This document shows positions 18,701-25,507 of a stretch of 64,000 bases of DNA, in pieces; within the stretch, counting starts at the first letter, position 1; every line of letters starts with the position of its first letter. The stretch covers positions 2,310,158 to 2,374,157 of the forward strand of contig NZ_LT827015.1 of NCBI RefSeq assembly GCF_900169075.1, written 5' to 3'. The DNA comes from Chryseobacterium phocaeense (GTDB taxonomy: Bacteria; Bacteroidota; Bacteroidia; Flavobacteriales; Weeksellaceae). The position numbers were made by a program, and so were the translations under genes. The notes under the pieces were generated by a model that was not told the DNA's origin, searched no databases, and saw only the letters and a list, made by a program, of their open reading frames with translations.

Positions 18701-20606
18701 ATCTGCATCAGGCGACAATACCAGCCTGGGTAATGCGAAAGAGAAATTCGAGCAGCAATTGCTCAACCAGCTGGGCAATGCCTACACCGTAAACGCTTTG
18801 GTACAATTTGAAGTAACCGCTGAATCAGACTTTACCGCATCCGGCAGCTATCAGACACCGCCACGTCTGTACGGTACACCGGTGATCGGTAACAAAACAG
18901 ATGGAGAAGCGAAAGAATATAGCATTTCCACCTCCAAGATACAGCTGAATGAAAAGGATGCGGTTGATACCAATTCTTTCCTTACCTTCAGCTTTACCAC
19001 TAAAAATGCGAAGGAATTTACCAGCGTAGACCTGGATATGACCTATGTGATAACGCATGTGGAATGTGACATCAGTGAAGTAGCAGGAATCAACGGCTAT
19101 CAGGGTTCGAACTGGCTTACCTTTATTATTCCTGCTGATGTAAGCAACAATAGCAGCAGCACGTCTAATGCAGCGCCTGCTGTCTCATCCCTGCAACAAA
19201 GCCTAGGCAACGTAGATATACCGGTAGTATTGCGTAACTATCCTACCCCGCCAACGCTGACTACACAAACCGGCAAAGGTGTATCTGTGGAAGGCGATAC
19301 CACAAAAATACGTCTGGCCAAAGCATCTGAATGGGATTTTACTTATTCATATACCGAAGACCAGGCTGCACAGGATAAGATATTCTCTGATATTGAGTTC
19401 AACATGATTCCGAATCCTTCCGCAAAAATGTCCGGAGCACCTTCCCGCGACCTTTTCAGCGACCTGGCGCAATTTGTAACTGTGTGGCCACAGGTACTGG
19501 ATGACTTCAACCGTTATCTGAAACTGATTAATGCTCAATCAGACAGCAGCGATCCTAATCTGGCCAATGCTTATTACGCACTACAAACCATGGTAACGCT
19601 GACCAATAACCTTTCGATTGCCTGGAGCGAATTTAACAGTCTGCTTTTCGGCAACCCAAGCAGTAATGCGACTGCCCGTGCTTATGATTTCATTATTCGC
19701 CAGACCGATGATACCGATTTCGACAACCGTCTGCTGGTGACCATTGTACCTGCCGTGGATTTGTCTTCCAATGAACTGCTCTTACACCGGGGCACCAGAC
19801 CTGTGCTGGAAGTGGAACTGCCGCAAACACCTTACGTGACCATTGATAACTACACAAAAGTGAATGCCACCGATAAGAAAGGTACGCCTATTCCTGATGC
19901 GTATTGGTATCAGGCTGCTGACAACACCTATCTGTCATGGGAAGAATCTTTCAACATTCCGTCCCGAAACGTCAATGTAGATGCGCTGAACGTGTTACAG
20001 TTCCAGTATGCATGGGCAGGCCTGTCCGTTATCCGTAACGAAGATCTCGTACCTGATAATCCTACGGTAAACGACTTTATTTACCGTACTCCTTTAGTCA
20101 GGTTCTCCAATAAACTGATCCCATTACTCAGCAACGATGATAGCTTTGATATTGCAAGGATTAATAATGATACAGGACTGAACCTGCCGCTTGCACAGCA
20201 ATTAGCCAATTTCTTCAGCACGTTCTTCACCTATGACGAACTCGCAGAGCAACTGGTGAAACTCAGTGTATCATGGAATTATCCTCTGCTGGCAACATCA
20301 GGAGATCTGATGCCTGCCATAGAATTGCCGGTGCTTCTTGCAGCTCCGTTCACCTTTGAAATACCTGGTGATTATGAGATTCCTGCCGGAGGATGCCAGC
20401 CTACTTTCAGTGACTCCGATCCATTCGTTTGCCGTCTGGCCAACACCCTTAAAACATGGTACAGCCAGCACAAGCCGGTCAGCAACGGGGCCTGGTTCCA
20501 GATCGACATCGCTGTTTTCTCGTCTCTAAGTGAAAGTAAACTGCCATTGATAGAGCTCAAGAATGTGATATTATATTATAAAAATATTACAGATATCAAT
20601 GGGTAA
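9708..20606 (+). CDS. Giant LysM-like repeat protein (3632 residues)
   Basis: A single uninterrupted 10.9-kb gene. Residues about 1-1180 are strand-rich with long stretches of alternating Gly/hydrophobic residues (for example GLQVGVGYSVNYGILNAGF). This texture reminds me of NCBI's DUF6603-type regions, which I could not check. An acidic linker lies near 245-275. Then come degenerate LysM-like modules (Y-x-V/I-x3-D-T-x3-I/L-A) in two clusters. The first has five, beginning near residues 1550, 1594, 1641, 1688 and 1745. The second has three, near 2225, 2281 and 2332. Between and after them are unrecognised domains with paired cysteines (CTGSNC, CRYITGQGLDC, GGCQPTF...FVC). There is no signal peptide, membrane anchor or T9SS tail. 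LysM modules usually bind N-acetylglucosamine polymers. A role as an extracellular or injected assembly is inference. Confidence 0.88.
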   Translation: MSLSKLAATFRSQAAANNNNITINAASFTDSDLIPQAGLDDLLSKSYKLPADTFLLIDVSGTSIPEPVGNTLTITNATAAVLNVEKSNTSVTLTVTANDADEVQFTIQINLSNWTFATSWQYMTGGVFDNLPYTSPSFIFSTQEVTAFKWQKNISLTEGQNFAALITLTKWLQPVVNFFTSWTSSTQLALAGSIDPSQVNNEDIVYPDMDLFVNVDATLISLGFLKVSNPGVGFQIKTEEETIPTEPEDEGDALRLEYEEDDGLMPTAGETEKVQTPILYFRLLLAAGDAIVLNFSAAVESGSSSFLLNVAAEPDKPLTPLSLFGLMAGQNWFQTIPPTLQQYLNSIAFKGFNTSLDFSNGLSITSVSAYVGSNGAWTLFDNFVIEQFDVNWVIVGPGTTNSQSLYFSARVNFFPTIFVGGFDVEITSDLTLSAAFTGSVTFNNLLSAITGGAINIPQNLLLVEFTAFGINMDINSKYYEFYANANIDINFITNVSVTDGTLRLTSSSPASGSGPSIFTAQVSGLFAIGSLQLNTDVNYNSSDGWDLSLAMPEGSNLNLGELIKQLFQTISLPTSFLPDSLNITQFSLNATIPSGTGKSSYEVKGGLQWIFTFPIIDQKINIIANLWLKYEAASNDAATGKYSGGVLGSVTLDYFNATVGISYNFSENNQQLAITWEGFTAMYDVSGQSRTIVFSIKNWTLGGLITSFMKMLFNPTFELDAPWDILNKISLDGFSVTYNLDTKDIKVTYKLPKTLNLVFININGINLTKTEKGVFITFDGNSVVPAINDSNLFKPSTGGQDIQKMPEVPGQGNQYFDLRLLAMGQHVELVNPAQYNSIKDVTKAMQEAFTEPKPGTVPIGPGSGNSLLKFNEDSNWLIATNFGILNAGTKDKPVWTLDMQAVFNDPNLYGLRIAMAGGKAKIFEGLDFEIMYKKISDSIGVYQMDLTLPNALRYLQFGAVNITLPSIGIEIYTNGDFIVDIGFPYNMDFSRSFTVQAIVPPGIPAMGSGGFYFGKLSSATTNKVPKTNYGNFNPVIVFGIGLQVGVGYSVNYGILNAGFSVTMFGIIEGVIAAYYPYSGALQESNKEQVETSYYYYLQGTIGIIGKLYGSIDFGIISASVNITVMVYAQATFEAYNKIPLAIVASVDVRVSAKLNLGIFSITIHFTFTAKIRFDLTIGTDQTAKAPWNNNLGAPHAAARLSVPAATVRIAPARRATPLDGAMPVEFATIDTFEATEKIWPDQMVMRRSPHMPLNYSSVLNATSEDTLPTLNMYFVPHLTVAGPENGNLKDQTAQYVATLFIDAPDPSGDGSGTTTSFEYLCSDFFRWLVLNYIDHTPSQSARAEVDTEGISKADLDALIAFLSSENNPFPIPTDDLLSFLQNSFQAVNVQLLQDNLPAAAIFPMFFDLELKVPDIALDIQFNNYNMATQEYLSAVKEWFNELAVKVQEETATAARFATAADPQQWSMSTFVFEDYFVLLGKQLARYASDAMDNFTYRLSNGNSLSAMVNWANGISVDGTANKVNVQDIATANQTHPLTGNNPVMITGVMYDIAEGDTFTSVAALYAITATMLITENAAIPGLLAPQTVTYKGNSYNVQATDTINSVAAGLNTTVNDLAADTSFQDTAVLAAGSWLIIGAAIYTAKNEDTFNSISTDVYKNIDVSALLMQNQITPGLFIAGNSFEYNNIQYTIVPGDTLTSMATAISTLTGTVVTPQNLADNAQVQAQQVQPLGQVLVQPFVHTTATFTDAAQADTLDTLAQQYNTTAAILATNYANQQQDKFFYDGEGYTNANIPGLQYLTVGSILEYFADNKSYGQLSGMVSRYQLHGMRLPTTLPGLTLSAGSPCTGSNCALYALTGQEFALPATIPADFSIQLINNSLSWLQFNGKTMKEEGGNTLDVQLTTDDISQVNTLLTYAQEKGITPDILELAPMQPFNLQAVQYTFQTTTKWQTSGALNLPYGSVGDQSNVSPLIWQFPSGLLNQLALPKEEGSAFSIQIGQYDAAKGVMDYWPSSYYGWSTMVDIELKLLDTDSTSAVNAYSYELLGASEADATILQRLLLALDPKSANNNTDKIVDIQWLYEGSDGLLSVGMEHMKTFIVQANLSTETNPDTATLKMAARGEAEAAPATGVLNSIYDFIRLLWECSITRSGGYYLMYNETEGNNGFPSSVFGKGDTANVRLLVTYSSQYDNKPTDYMTCAVTGDKIDANSCVVYAQSEMQQGLSYIVSTPDDTIDAITTRFNILPAELVELNKKLTLNTKADATDPSQYPAPVITFNGLIYEVGIAVPGNTLASIAEYYGVDAAAIQQLNSGISDWNNLPLWQLILLPQVQYTIGGKAGITFETIASYYFIDMAAMAWAARDVVNIFVNPTTLTINDQILHKVTAVQQGTAGFDLNRTNPNPDPDQQPKVTDPDYAEVYLNNMYNLLSYQLVENTWFTESIVGLPAGPAKPQTQDDVLGKTDGSGEDDLIWYYNQVVPIAKFAKSNPFMSYPAGYPQEDDNPYRGIGHPVQVHFDWVDYYGNVTVTPFSDPQLDPSAPVNNPPIQTGYVDELKGLGKWPSVELSYLFDLGTDNQPELKLEFNFNTQRYNELPDVPADQQQDWKQNAANDLLTYTNIYYQLTQLNPVDGKNTLTVTLSTSLTPGKASDLSGDQFNQLLQFVKDIYTYLSARSQGNQATAPVMNPLTSPVNVADIDTHSILQLTVNLDFYRDLNYVNTDFKDSTLVTQALMQVKPKTMSTTAQDGTDPQYSLNEFAALFEAAFLSVDNYELKIAIGTNAATAGGVNNQAVFVVRMGLKSGQGIYWQVNQAGTYQLTADSIAQLTADSVPTDVTTAINTLVDTFYDSRDLFDTALQQQLTTEQFNLYRINIYTYSLLNAVFYAPKPLATSLISKSGVPMCRYITGQGLDCSQGEVQTFTSIDMDNWGAQSLNAIDVFLSADYAIPAFLVDQLKSDDEKAWLEAQGIDATTYLQAITNAKTTLAGAIASEVEPILTAPYVSSASGDNTSLGNAKEKFEQQLLNQLGNAYTVNALVQFEVTAESDFTASGSYQTPPRLYGTPVIGNKTDGEAKEYSISTSKIQLNEKDAVDTNSFLTFSFTTKNAKEFTSVDLDMTYVITHVECDISEVAGINGYQGSNWLTFIIPADVSNNSSSTSNAAPAVSSLQQSLGNVDIPVVLRNYPTPPTLTTQTGKGVSVEGDTTKIRLAKASEWDFTYSYTEDQAAQDKIFSDIEFNMIPNPSAKMSGAPSRDLFSDLAQFVTVWPQVLDDFNRYLKLINAQSDSSDPNLANAYYALQTMVTLTNNLSIAWSEFNSLLFGNPSSNATARAYDFIIRQTDDTDFDNRLLVTIVPAVDLSSNELLLHRGTRPVLEVELPQTPYVTIDNYTKVNATDKKGTPIPDAYWYQAADNTYLSWEESFNIPSRNVNVDALNVLQFQYAWAGLSVIRNEDLVPDNPTVNDFIYRTPLVRFSNKLIPLLSNDDSFDIARINNDTGLNLPLAQQLANFFSTFFTYDELAEQLVKLSVSWNYPLLATSGDLMPAIELPVLLAAPFTFEIPGDYEIPAGGCQPTFSDSDPFVCRLANTLKTWYSQHKPVSNGAWFQIDIAVFSSLSESKLPLIELKNVILYYKNITDING

Positions 20607-20642
20607 TATGAAATATAAAAAGATGATTCGTTGAGGTCCCGG

Positions 20643-20676
20643 GAGCGGATTAAAATTTTTAAATTTTAATCCGCTC
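20643..20676 (+). terminator. Strong intrinsic terminator closing the giant-protein operon
   Basis: Perfect 16-base inverted repeat (GAGCGGATTAAAATTT and its complement, 2-base loop) followed by TCTTTTT. It lies 36 bases after the stop codon of the 3632-residue gene, so the block 3858-20606 ends here. Confidence 0.88.
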
Positions 20677-20753
20677 TCTTTTTCAATACCTGTAATACGA
20701 TCTATCATCCGCGCATTATGATCCTGCTCATATAAATACTGTGAAGTAATATC

Positions 20754-20761
20754 TAATTTTG
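20754..20761 (+). promoter_or_regulatory. Candidate -7 box TAATTTTG
   Basis: Matches the Bacteroidota -7 consensus TAnnTTTG and lies 45 bases before the lipoprotein ATG, downstream of a strong terminator. No convincing TTG -33 element is visible. Confidence 0.4.
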
Positions 20762-20806
20762 AGAATTCACATCAGAACACCACTAACATTTATTAAATAA
20801 AAAATT

Positions 20807-21082
20807 ATGAAAAATCTATTTTTATCCGTCATTGCTATAAGTTTTGCTGTTGTAGCCTGTAAAAAAAACGGAGCTGAAAAAACAGTATCTGCCGATACAG
20901 TTAATGTACAGTCTACTCCTTATGATACGTCCCAAAGCTCAAAAGACACGCTAACAAGCCATGACAGTATCAATACTAAAACCCATACAGGCGGCAGGAA
21001 AACAAGTAACAACAACACCGGTAATGGTACCGGCAATGTGAATGCGGCAATGTCAGACAGTCTGCAGCCCAGACAAAAGTAA
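20807..21082 (+). CDS. Small lipoprotein, low-complexity
   Basis: A 91-residue predicted lipoprotein. The leader MKNLFLSVIAISFAVVAC ends in a lipobox-like VVAC, so the mature protein would be acylated at Cys18. The mature 73 residues are Ser/Thr/Asn/Gly/Asp-rich with no hydrophobic core (THTGGRKTSNNNTGNG), probably disordered. No family recognised. It has its own candidate promoter and lies after the terminator of the giant-protein operon, so it need not belong to that system. A convergent hairpin at 21131 separates it from the deaminase gene. Function unknown. Confidence 0.75.
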   Translation: MKNLFLSVIAISFAVVACKKNGAEKTVSADTVNVQSTPYDTSQSSKDTLTSHDSINTKTHTGGRKTSNNNTGNGTGNVNAAMSDSLQPRQK

Positions 21083-21130
21083 ATGAAAAAGCGGGAAGAT
21101 ATTCTTTAAAGGAAATTATTTATTCGATAT

Positions 21131-21163
21131 AAAATAGCATCACTGGAACAATGATGCTATTTT
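21131..21163. terminator. Bidirectional terminator between lipoprotein and deaminase genes
   Basis: Inverted repeat with 12-base arms (AAAATAGCATCA and complement, 9-base loop). The A-run and T-run on either side let it act on both strands, as expected between convergent genes. Confidence 0.75.
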
Positions 21164-21188
21164 GGTTTTATATGATATCCGAGCTCTA

Positions 21189-22694
21189 TTACAGCTTCTG
21201 ACCGGCTTTCAGTACAAAATCATTCCATTCCTTATTCAAATAGACAACAGCTTCTTTTTTCTGATTTTTATTCAGGGAAGAATAATTGATGGAGTTAAAA
21301 ACCAGTTTTTTAAGCGCTTTCACATCCAGTTCCCAGTAGACAAAGGCTACCCAGAAATCGTAACTGAGACCATCATAGCCATACACGGAAGGATCATCAC
21401 TGTTAATGGAACACTGTACGCCATTGCTTAATAAAACCCTCGCAGGATGATTCCGGAAATCACTGACATAGCCAAGGATCTGGTTGCTGATCGGGCTTAT
21501 CTCAACCAATTTGCCTTGCTTCTTGATCAATTCCATAGATTTTGGAAAATAAATCAGATTCAGGCCATGGCCAATTCTCTGGTTATTCAGTAATGAGATG
21601 TCAAGAACGTTTTTATTGAGAATGGAATTGCTTTCTCCCGCATGAAGGAAAAGCGGCATATCCGTTCCGTATTTTTTGGAAAGATCATTAAGTTTTGTCC
21701 AATTGCTCTGGAAAGAATAAATGCTGTTTCCGGCAGCCTCGTCTGCAACAAGGTCAAAACCGGAGATCATATCCGGAAATTCTTTTTTGAGCCCGAAAGC
21801 CGTTTCAAGCTGTTTTTCAACATTGTCGGGATCTAAAAATTTAAAGCTGGAATAAATCAGCTTCAACGTAAACTGAGGATTTGACTGATGTACTTGTTTC
21901 AGAACGTCCTGCAAGTCTGTAATGGAAGTTTTTAAAGGATATTTTCCATGCTCAAAATCGTAGAGTTGATCAAATATAAACCTGATCTCCACATGCTGAA
22001 CATTATCCTTTGCCAGATCCTGAAACCCTTTTAAATAATATTCTTTGAAAAACGGACGATAAGGGAGCAACAGATTAATTCTCTGAAAACGTTTCTCAAA
22101 CTCGATCCAGTAATCTGTGTAACTGCATAAATTGTCCCGTTTCAGGATCAGAAGTTCCTTTAATTTAGATTCAAAACCAGGATCTGCAAGCAGTTTTTTG
22201 TCAAGGCTCACAAATCCTGCCGGAACCTTATCTTTAGCAAAAAAAGCCAGCTGTCCGAAAATGAACTGAGCATTATCTTTCTGATCGTAAACATAACATT
22301 CTTTATATTTTCTGGCAGTGGAAATCACCCATTGAACATCTGTAAAACCTCCGCTGTGGGTATGCAGGAGGCCGCCTTTCGGCATAGACTGAATGACCTC
22401 AAAGAGTCTGCTTTTTTCTATCAGCGGTTTTATTTCACCAAATGAACTGTTGAATAAAGAGATCTTCTGCTTGTCTGTATCAGTTACGAATTGCTTCCGT
22501 AGCTGAAAGAGCTTTTTATCCAATGCCGTTTCGGCATCAGAAAGTTGTATATCTGCATCAAAAGCCAGTGCTCTATTCTCCTGATCCAGCAATTTCCAGT
22601 TTTGTTCATACGTGGATTGTGCAGCCACATTATTCAGGCATCCGGTTAAAGGAAATCCAAAAAACAATAGGCAGGCAAGATATTTTTTCATCAT
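21189..22694 (-). CDS. ADGF/CECR1-type adenosine deaminase, lipoprotein
   Basis: A 501-residue protein of the adenosine deaminase-related growth factor (ADA2/ADGF) branch of the amidohydrolase superfamily. The expected motifs are present in order: MPKGGLLHTHSGG (zinc-binding His-x-His), FLHAGES (zinc ligand plus catalytic Glu), RIGHGLNL, ISPISNQIL and SINSDDPSVYG (the Asp pair that binds zinc and substrate). The leader ends LTGC, a lipobox, so it is probably anchored to the outer part of the envelope and converts extracellular adenosine or deoxyadenosine to inosine for uptake. Length fits the family (about 500). It is monocistronic, with a 186-base gap before the AraC gene and a terminator downstream. 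Substrate is inferred from family. Confidence 0.88.
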   Translation of the reverse strand: MMKKYLACLLFFGFPLTGCLNNVAAQSTYEQNWKLLDQENRALAFDADIQLSDAETALDKKLFQLRKQFVTDTDKQKISLFNSSFGEIKPLIEKSRLFEVIQSMPKGGLLHTHSGGFTDVQWVISTARKYKECYVYDQKDNAQFIFGQLAFFAKDKVPAGFVSLDKKLLADPGFESKLKELLILKRDNLCSYTDYWIEFEKRFQRINLLLPYRPFFKEYYLKGFQDLAKDNVQHVEIRFIFDQLYDFEHGKYPLKTSITDLQDVLKQVHQSNPQFTLKLIYSSFKFLDPDNVEKQLETAFGLKKEFPDMISGFDLVADEAAGNSIYSFQSNWTKLNDLSKKYGTDMPLFLHAGESNSILNKNVLDISLLNNQRIGHGLNLIYFPKSMELIKKQGKLVEISPISNQILGYVSDFRNHPARVLLSNGVQCSINSDDPSVYGYDGLSYDFWVAFVYWELDVKALKKLVFNSINYSSLNKNQKKEAVVYLNKEWNDFVLKAGQKL

Positions 22695-22880
22695 AACGTC
22701 ATAATATTGAAATTCAATTTGTACAGCAGTTATGTTTAACGGTTATTTTAAACAGTCCCTGGTATCAAAAGAATTATCATCAAAAATATAACTATTTTTT
22801 CTGAAAAAACAGCTTCTCCCCATTAAAAAACTGAATAGGCATCAACTATTTCTGTTAAAACCAACTGAAATGAAATTCCA

Positions 22881-23801
22881 TTAAAGAAAAGAAGCCCTGA
22901 ATTCCGAGGGAGAGAGCTTGGTCTTGTTTTTAAAGAGTTTGGTAAAGGACTGTGGATGTTCAAACCCCAGTTCATACGCAATTTCACTTACGGACAATTC
23001 TGTGGTGGAAAGCTTTTCTTTGGCTTTATTAATCAGCTGGTCATGAATAAACTGCTGTGTGCTTTGGCCGGTAAGCGTTTTCAGCAAACGACTGAGATAA
23101 TTGGGGGACATATAAAGCTGATCTGCCACAAACTGTACTGTCGGCAGGCCTTTTGAAACAAGGTCACTACCTTCAAAATAATCGTTCAGTAAATTTTCCA
23201 GGCGGTTAAGGATTTCATGATGCGTGATCTTTCTGGTGATAAACTGCCTTTCATAAAACCTTTCTGAGTAATTGAGCAGGGTTTCAAGGTGTGAACTCAT
23301 TATGTTCTGGCTGAACATGTCAATGTGAGCATGATATTCCTCCTTAATGCTTTCCATGATCCCGTTGATGGTTGCTTCTTCTTTTTTTGACAGGAACAGG
23401 GCTTCATTCACGGAGTAATCAAAGAAGTCGTATTGTTTAATGGTCCTGGCAAGAGGCATATTCCACAAGAAGTCCGGATGAATCAGCAGCATCCAACCAG
23501 ATGGTGTGGTTTGGGAAAATGGATGGGTTTCTATTCTGAACACCTGGTTTGGGGCAATGAAAAATAGGGTTCCTTCATCAAAATCATACTCCTGCTGGCC
23601 ATATTTCAGCTTTCCATTGATCCCGGTTTTCAGGGCAATCATATAAAAATCGAAGATCCAGTTGGCCTCACCGATATCAGCAGGACGTTGGACCGTGCTG
23701 TAATCAACGACACTGATCAGCGGATGTTCAGGAGGAGGCAGTCCCCTTGAACGGTGAAATTCAGTGATGGTTTTAATTCTTTTGGTGATCCGCTGTTCCA
23801 T
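22881..23801 (-). CDS. AraC family transcriptional regulator
   Basis: A 306-residue regulator. The N-terminal half is a cupin-like sensor (GKLKYGQQEYDFDEGTLFFIAPNQVFRIE). The C-terminal 95 residues hold the two helix-turn-helix motifs of AraC proteins: VQFVADQLYMSPNYLSRLLK and then SVSEIAYELGFEHPQSFTKLF followed by KLSPSEFR. It lies 46 bases downstream of the NmrA-like reductase on the same strand, so the two are probably co-transcribed and the reductase is a likely target. The effector is unknown. Confidence 0.92.
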   Translation of the reverse strand: MEQRITKRIKTITEFHRSRGLPPPEHPLISVVDYSTVQRPADIGEANWIFDFYMIALKTGINGKLKYGQQEYDFDEGTLFFIAPNQVFRIETHPFSQTTPSGWMLLIHPDFLWNMPLARTIKQYDFFDYSVNEALFLSKKEEATINGIMESIKEEYHAHIDMFSQNIMSSHLETLLNYSERFYERQFITRKITHHEILNRLENLLNDYFEGSDLVSKGLPTVQFVADQLYMSPNYLSRLLKTLTGQSTQQFIHDQLINKAKEKLSTTELSVSEIAYELGFEHPQSFTKLFKNKTKLSPSEFRASFL

Positions 23802-23847
23802 GCCTGTAAAGTTACGATTGTTTCTTCTGTTTACTTCCCAGTTTCAG

Positions 23848-24753
23848 TTATTCATTTCTATAGGCTTCAGCAAATTCTTTGGCAAAATCAGCAAGCTTCA
23901 CCTTACCCAAAACGGGTTTGTGCTTTTCATAATCTTCATATAACTTACCGGTACGCTGGCTGATCTGGGTTTCTATAAATCCTTTCGCCACCTGCTCATT
24001 AAATCCTATGTTTAACCAGTTGTTCAGTATTTCTTCATCAGAAACAATTTCCCATTTCAGATCCGGTTGACCGATAGCAGCACCTAAAGCTTTTGCTATT
24101 TCATTCGGTGAAACCTCATCACTGGCCACATACCGGACGCTGTGTCCTTTAAATGGCTGTTCTATTTCCTCCGCAACCACTTCTGCAATATCCAGCGGAG
24201 AAACCCAGGGTTCTTTTTTATCGCCTCCCCAGTTTGAAATAATAGCCCCTTTATTTTTTATGGTACTTATGAATGAAAACAGGTTGAAATAAATACCTAC
24301 AGGACGGATAAACCTGATCGCCACATCTTCCGGCATCTGTTTCAGGATCTTTTCTACATAATGGTGAAAAACAATAATCCCTGTTCCCTGATCTGTATGT
24401 GCCCCGATACTGCTGAGGTGCACCACTTTTTTTACGCCTGAATGCTCAACGGCAGTTTTATAATTTTCGCCTATTTTACGGATGGATTCTATAAAATCAA
24501 CACTTTTATCGAACAGATCTCCTGCGGCTTCCATGGTTTCCATGAGATAAACTACATCCGCTCCCCTGAACGTTTCAGTTAAAAACGGAGCATCAAACAT
24601 ACTTCCGATCGCTGCTTTTGCACCAAGATTTTCAATAGCGGATTTTCTTTCTGCATTGCTGCTGATGACTGTTACGGAGTGACCTTTTTTAACCAATTGC
24701 TGTGTAAGCAGCTTTCCTATGTTCCCGATAGAACCTGTTAAAACAATATTCAT
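23848..24753 (-). CDS. NmrA/atypical SDR family NAD(P)-binding protein
   Basis: A 301-residue atypical short-chain dehydrogenase. The start chosen is the ATG at 24753, giving MNIVLTGSIGNIGKLL, a Rossmann beta strand and glycine motif (TGxxGxxG); a longer frame adds 14 residues unlike the family. Further signs are VVYLMETMEAAG, the VVHLSSIGAH strand and the lack of a standard YxxxK active site, which is typical of NmrA-like proteins and quinone reductases such as QorB. Members bind NAD(P) and act as redox sensors or reduce small substrates. It is followed by an AraC regulator 46 bases away. Substrate unknown. Confidence 0.88.
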   Translation of the reverse strand: MNIVLTGSIGNIGKLLTQQLVKKGHSVTVISSNAERKSAIENLGAKAAIGSMFDAPFLTETFRGADVVYLMETMEAAGDLFDKSVDFIESIRKIGENYKTAVEHSGVKKVVHLSSIGAHTDQGTGIIVFHHYVEKILKQMPEDVAIRFIRPVGIYFNLFSFISTIKNKGAIISNWGGDKKEPWVSPLDIAEVVAEEIEQPFKGHSVRYVASDEVSPNEIAKALGAAIGQPDLKWEIVSDEEILNNWLNIGFNEQVAKGFIETQISQRTGKLYEDYEKHKPVLGKVKLADFAKEFAEAYRNE

Positions 24754-24878
24754 TTTATTACATTTTTTGTTGATGTAAAATTCTGAATATTGCATAAAGC
24801 CGGCTTATCCGGATCTATCCTTTTCTTAGCCAAAACAGGTCTTATATAAAACAAAGGGACAACCCTCTCTGCAGCGGA

Positions 24879-25454
24879 TTACCATTCATAATATTGCTTC
24901 AGCCATTGATCAAAGCTTTCTTTATATTTGTTTTGTGCATTTTTAATCACTTCATCCGGATTTTCAATGGGGCCTAAGCCATAATCGCCTTCCATCCATT
25001 TCAGATATTCTCCGAGATCTTCGCTTTCCCAGTATTCATCTCCATATTCCTCATCATCTTTATAAAAATAAGCCTGATCAAACTCTACGGAAATTTCGGT
25101 ATCGTAGGTAAGCAGGTGCAGAAACTGCTTCATATTCTCAGCTACTATGTGAACGCCGCCTTCGTCCCCGAAGACCGCAACTGGCATCTGATCAATATTT
25201 TTATCTGTTCCATCATCCCAGATCACATAAAACGACCCTGAACCGTTGGCCTGAGCAAAAGGATGTAGGCGTTTTAAAAAGTTCTCATCATTACTCCAGG
25301 TCTTCAGACCGGATTTATCATCGATGAAAACACCAAAACCTTTGGTATAATTTTCAAACGAAGAAATATTGTTCTGAAAATAGATCAGTTTTTCCAATTC
25401 TACGGGAATGGTTTCCAAAGCTAAGTTTTCTTTAAATTCTGTTACGTCAATCAT
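24879..25454 (-). CDS. SMI1/KNR4 (SUKH)-like protein
   Basis: A 191-residue cytosolic acidic protein. The segment FAQANGSGSFYVIWDDG ... MPVAVFGDEGGVHIVAENMKQFLHLL has the shape of SUKH-superfamily proteins, in which a glycine-rich strand-turn and a final helix are conserved. The C-terminal third is strongly acidic (DDEEYGDEYWESEDLGEY). SUKH proteins often serve as immunity proteins to polymorphic toxins, but many are stand-alone housekeeping proteins of unknown role, and no toxin gene adjoins it. Assignment is by eye and tentative. It is monocistronic. Confidence 0.6.
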   Translation of the reverse strand: MIDVTEFKENLALETIPVELEKLIYFQNNISSFENYTKGFGVFIDDKSGLKTWSNDENFLKRLHPFAQANGSGSFYVIWDDGTDKNIDQMPVAVFGDEGGVHIVAENMKQFLHLLTYDTEISVEFDQAYFYKDDEEYGDEYWESEDLGEYLKWMEGDYGLGPIENPDEVIKNAQNKYKESFDQWLKQYYEW

Positions 25455-25507
25455 AATGAATTGTATTTAGTGCTTAACAAAAATAAGAGAAAATTTCACT
25501 CCGTTGT

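Noticed and set aside
9708..20606. T9SS sorting domain or signal peptide on the giant protein
   Set aside because: The C terminus lacks the PNP...G and basic-strand pattern, and the N terminus has no hydrophobic leader.
3858..20606. Tc (ABC) toxin or contractile injection system
   Set aside because: No TcB/TcC-type RHS repeats, sheath, tube, baseplate or AAA ATPase features are visible; only size and composition are similar.
24879..25454. SUKH-like gene as the immunity partner of the EEP hydrolase
   Set aside because: It is over 15 kb away, on the opposite strand, with unrelated genes between; there is no evidence of linkage.
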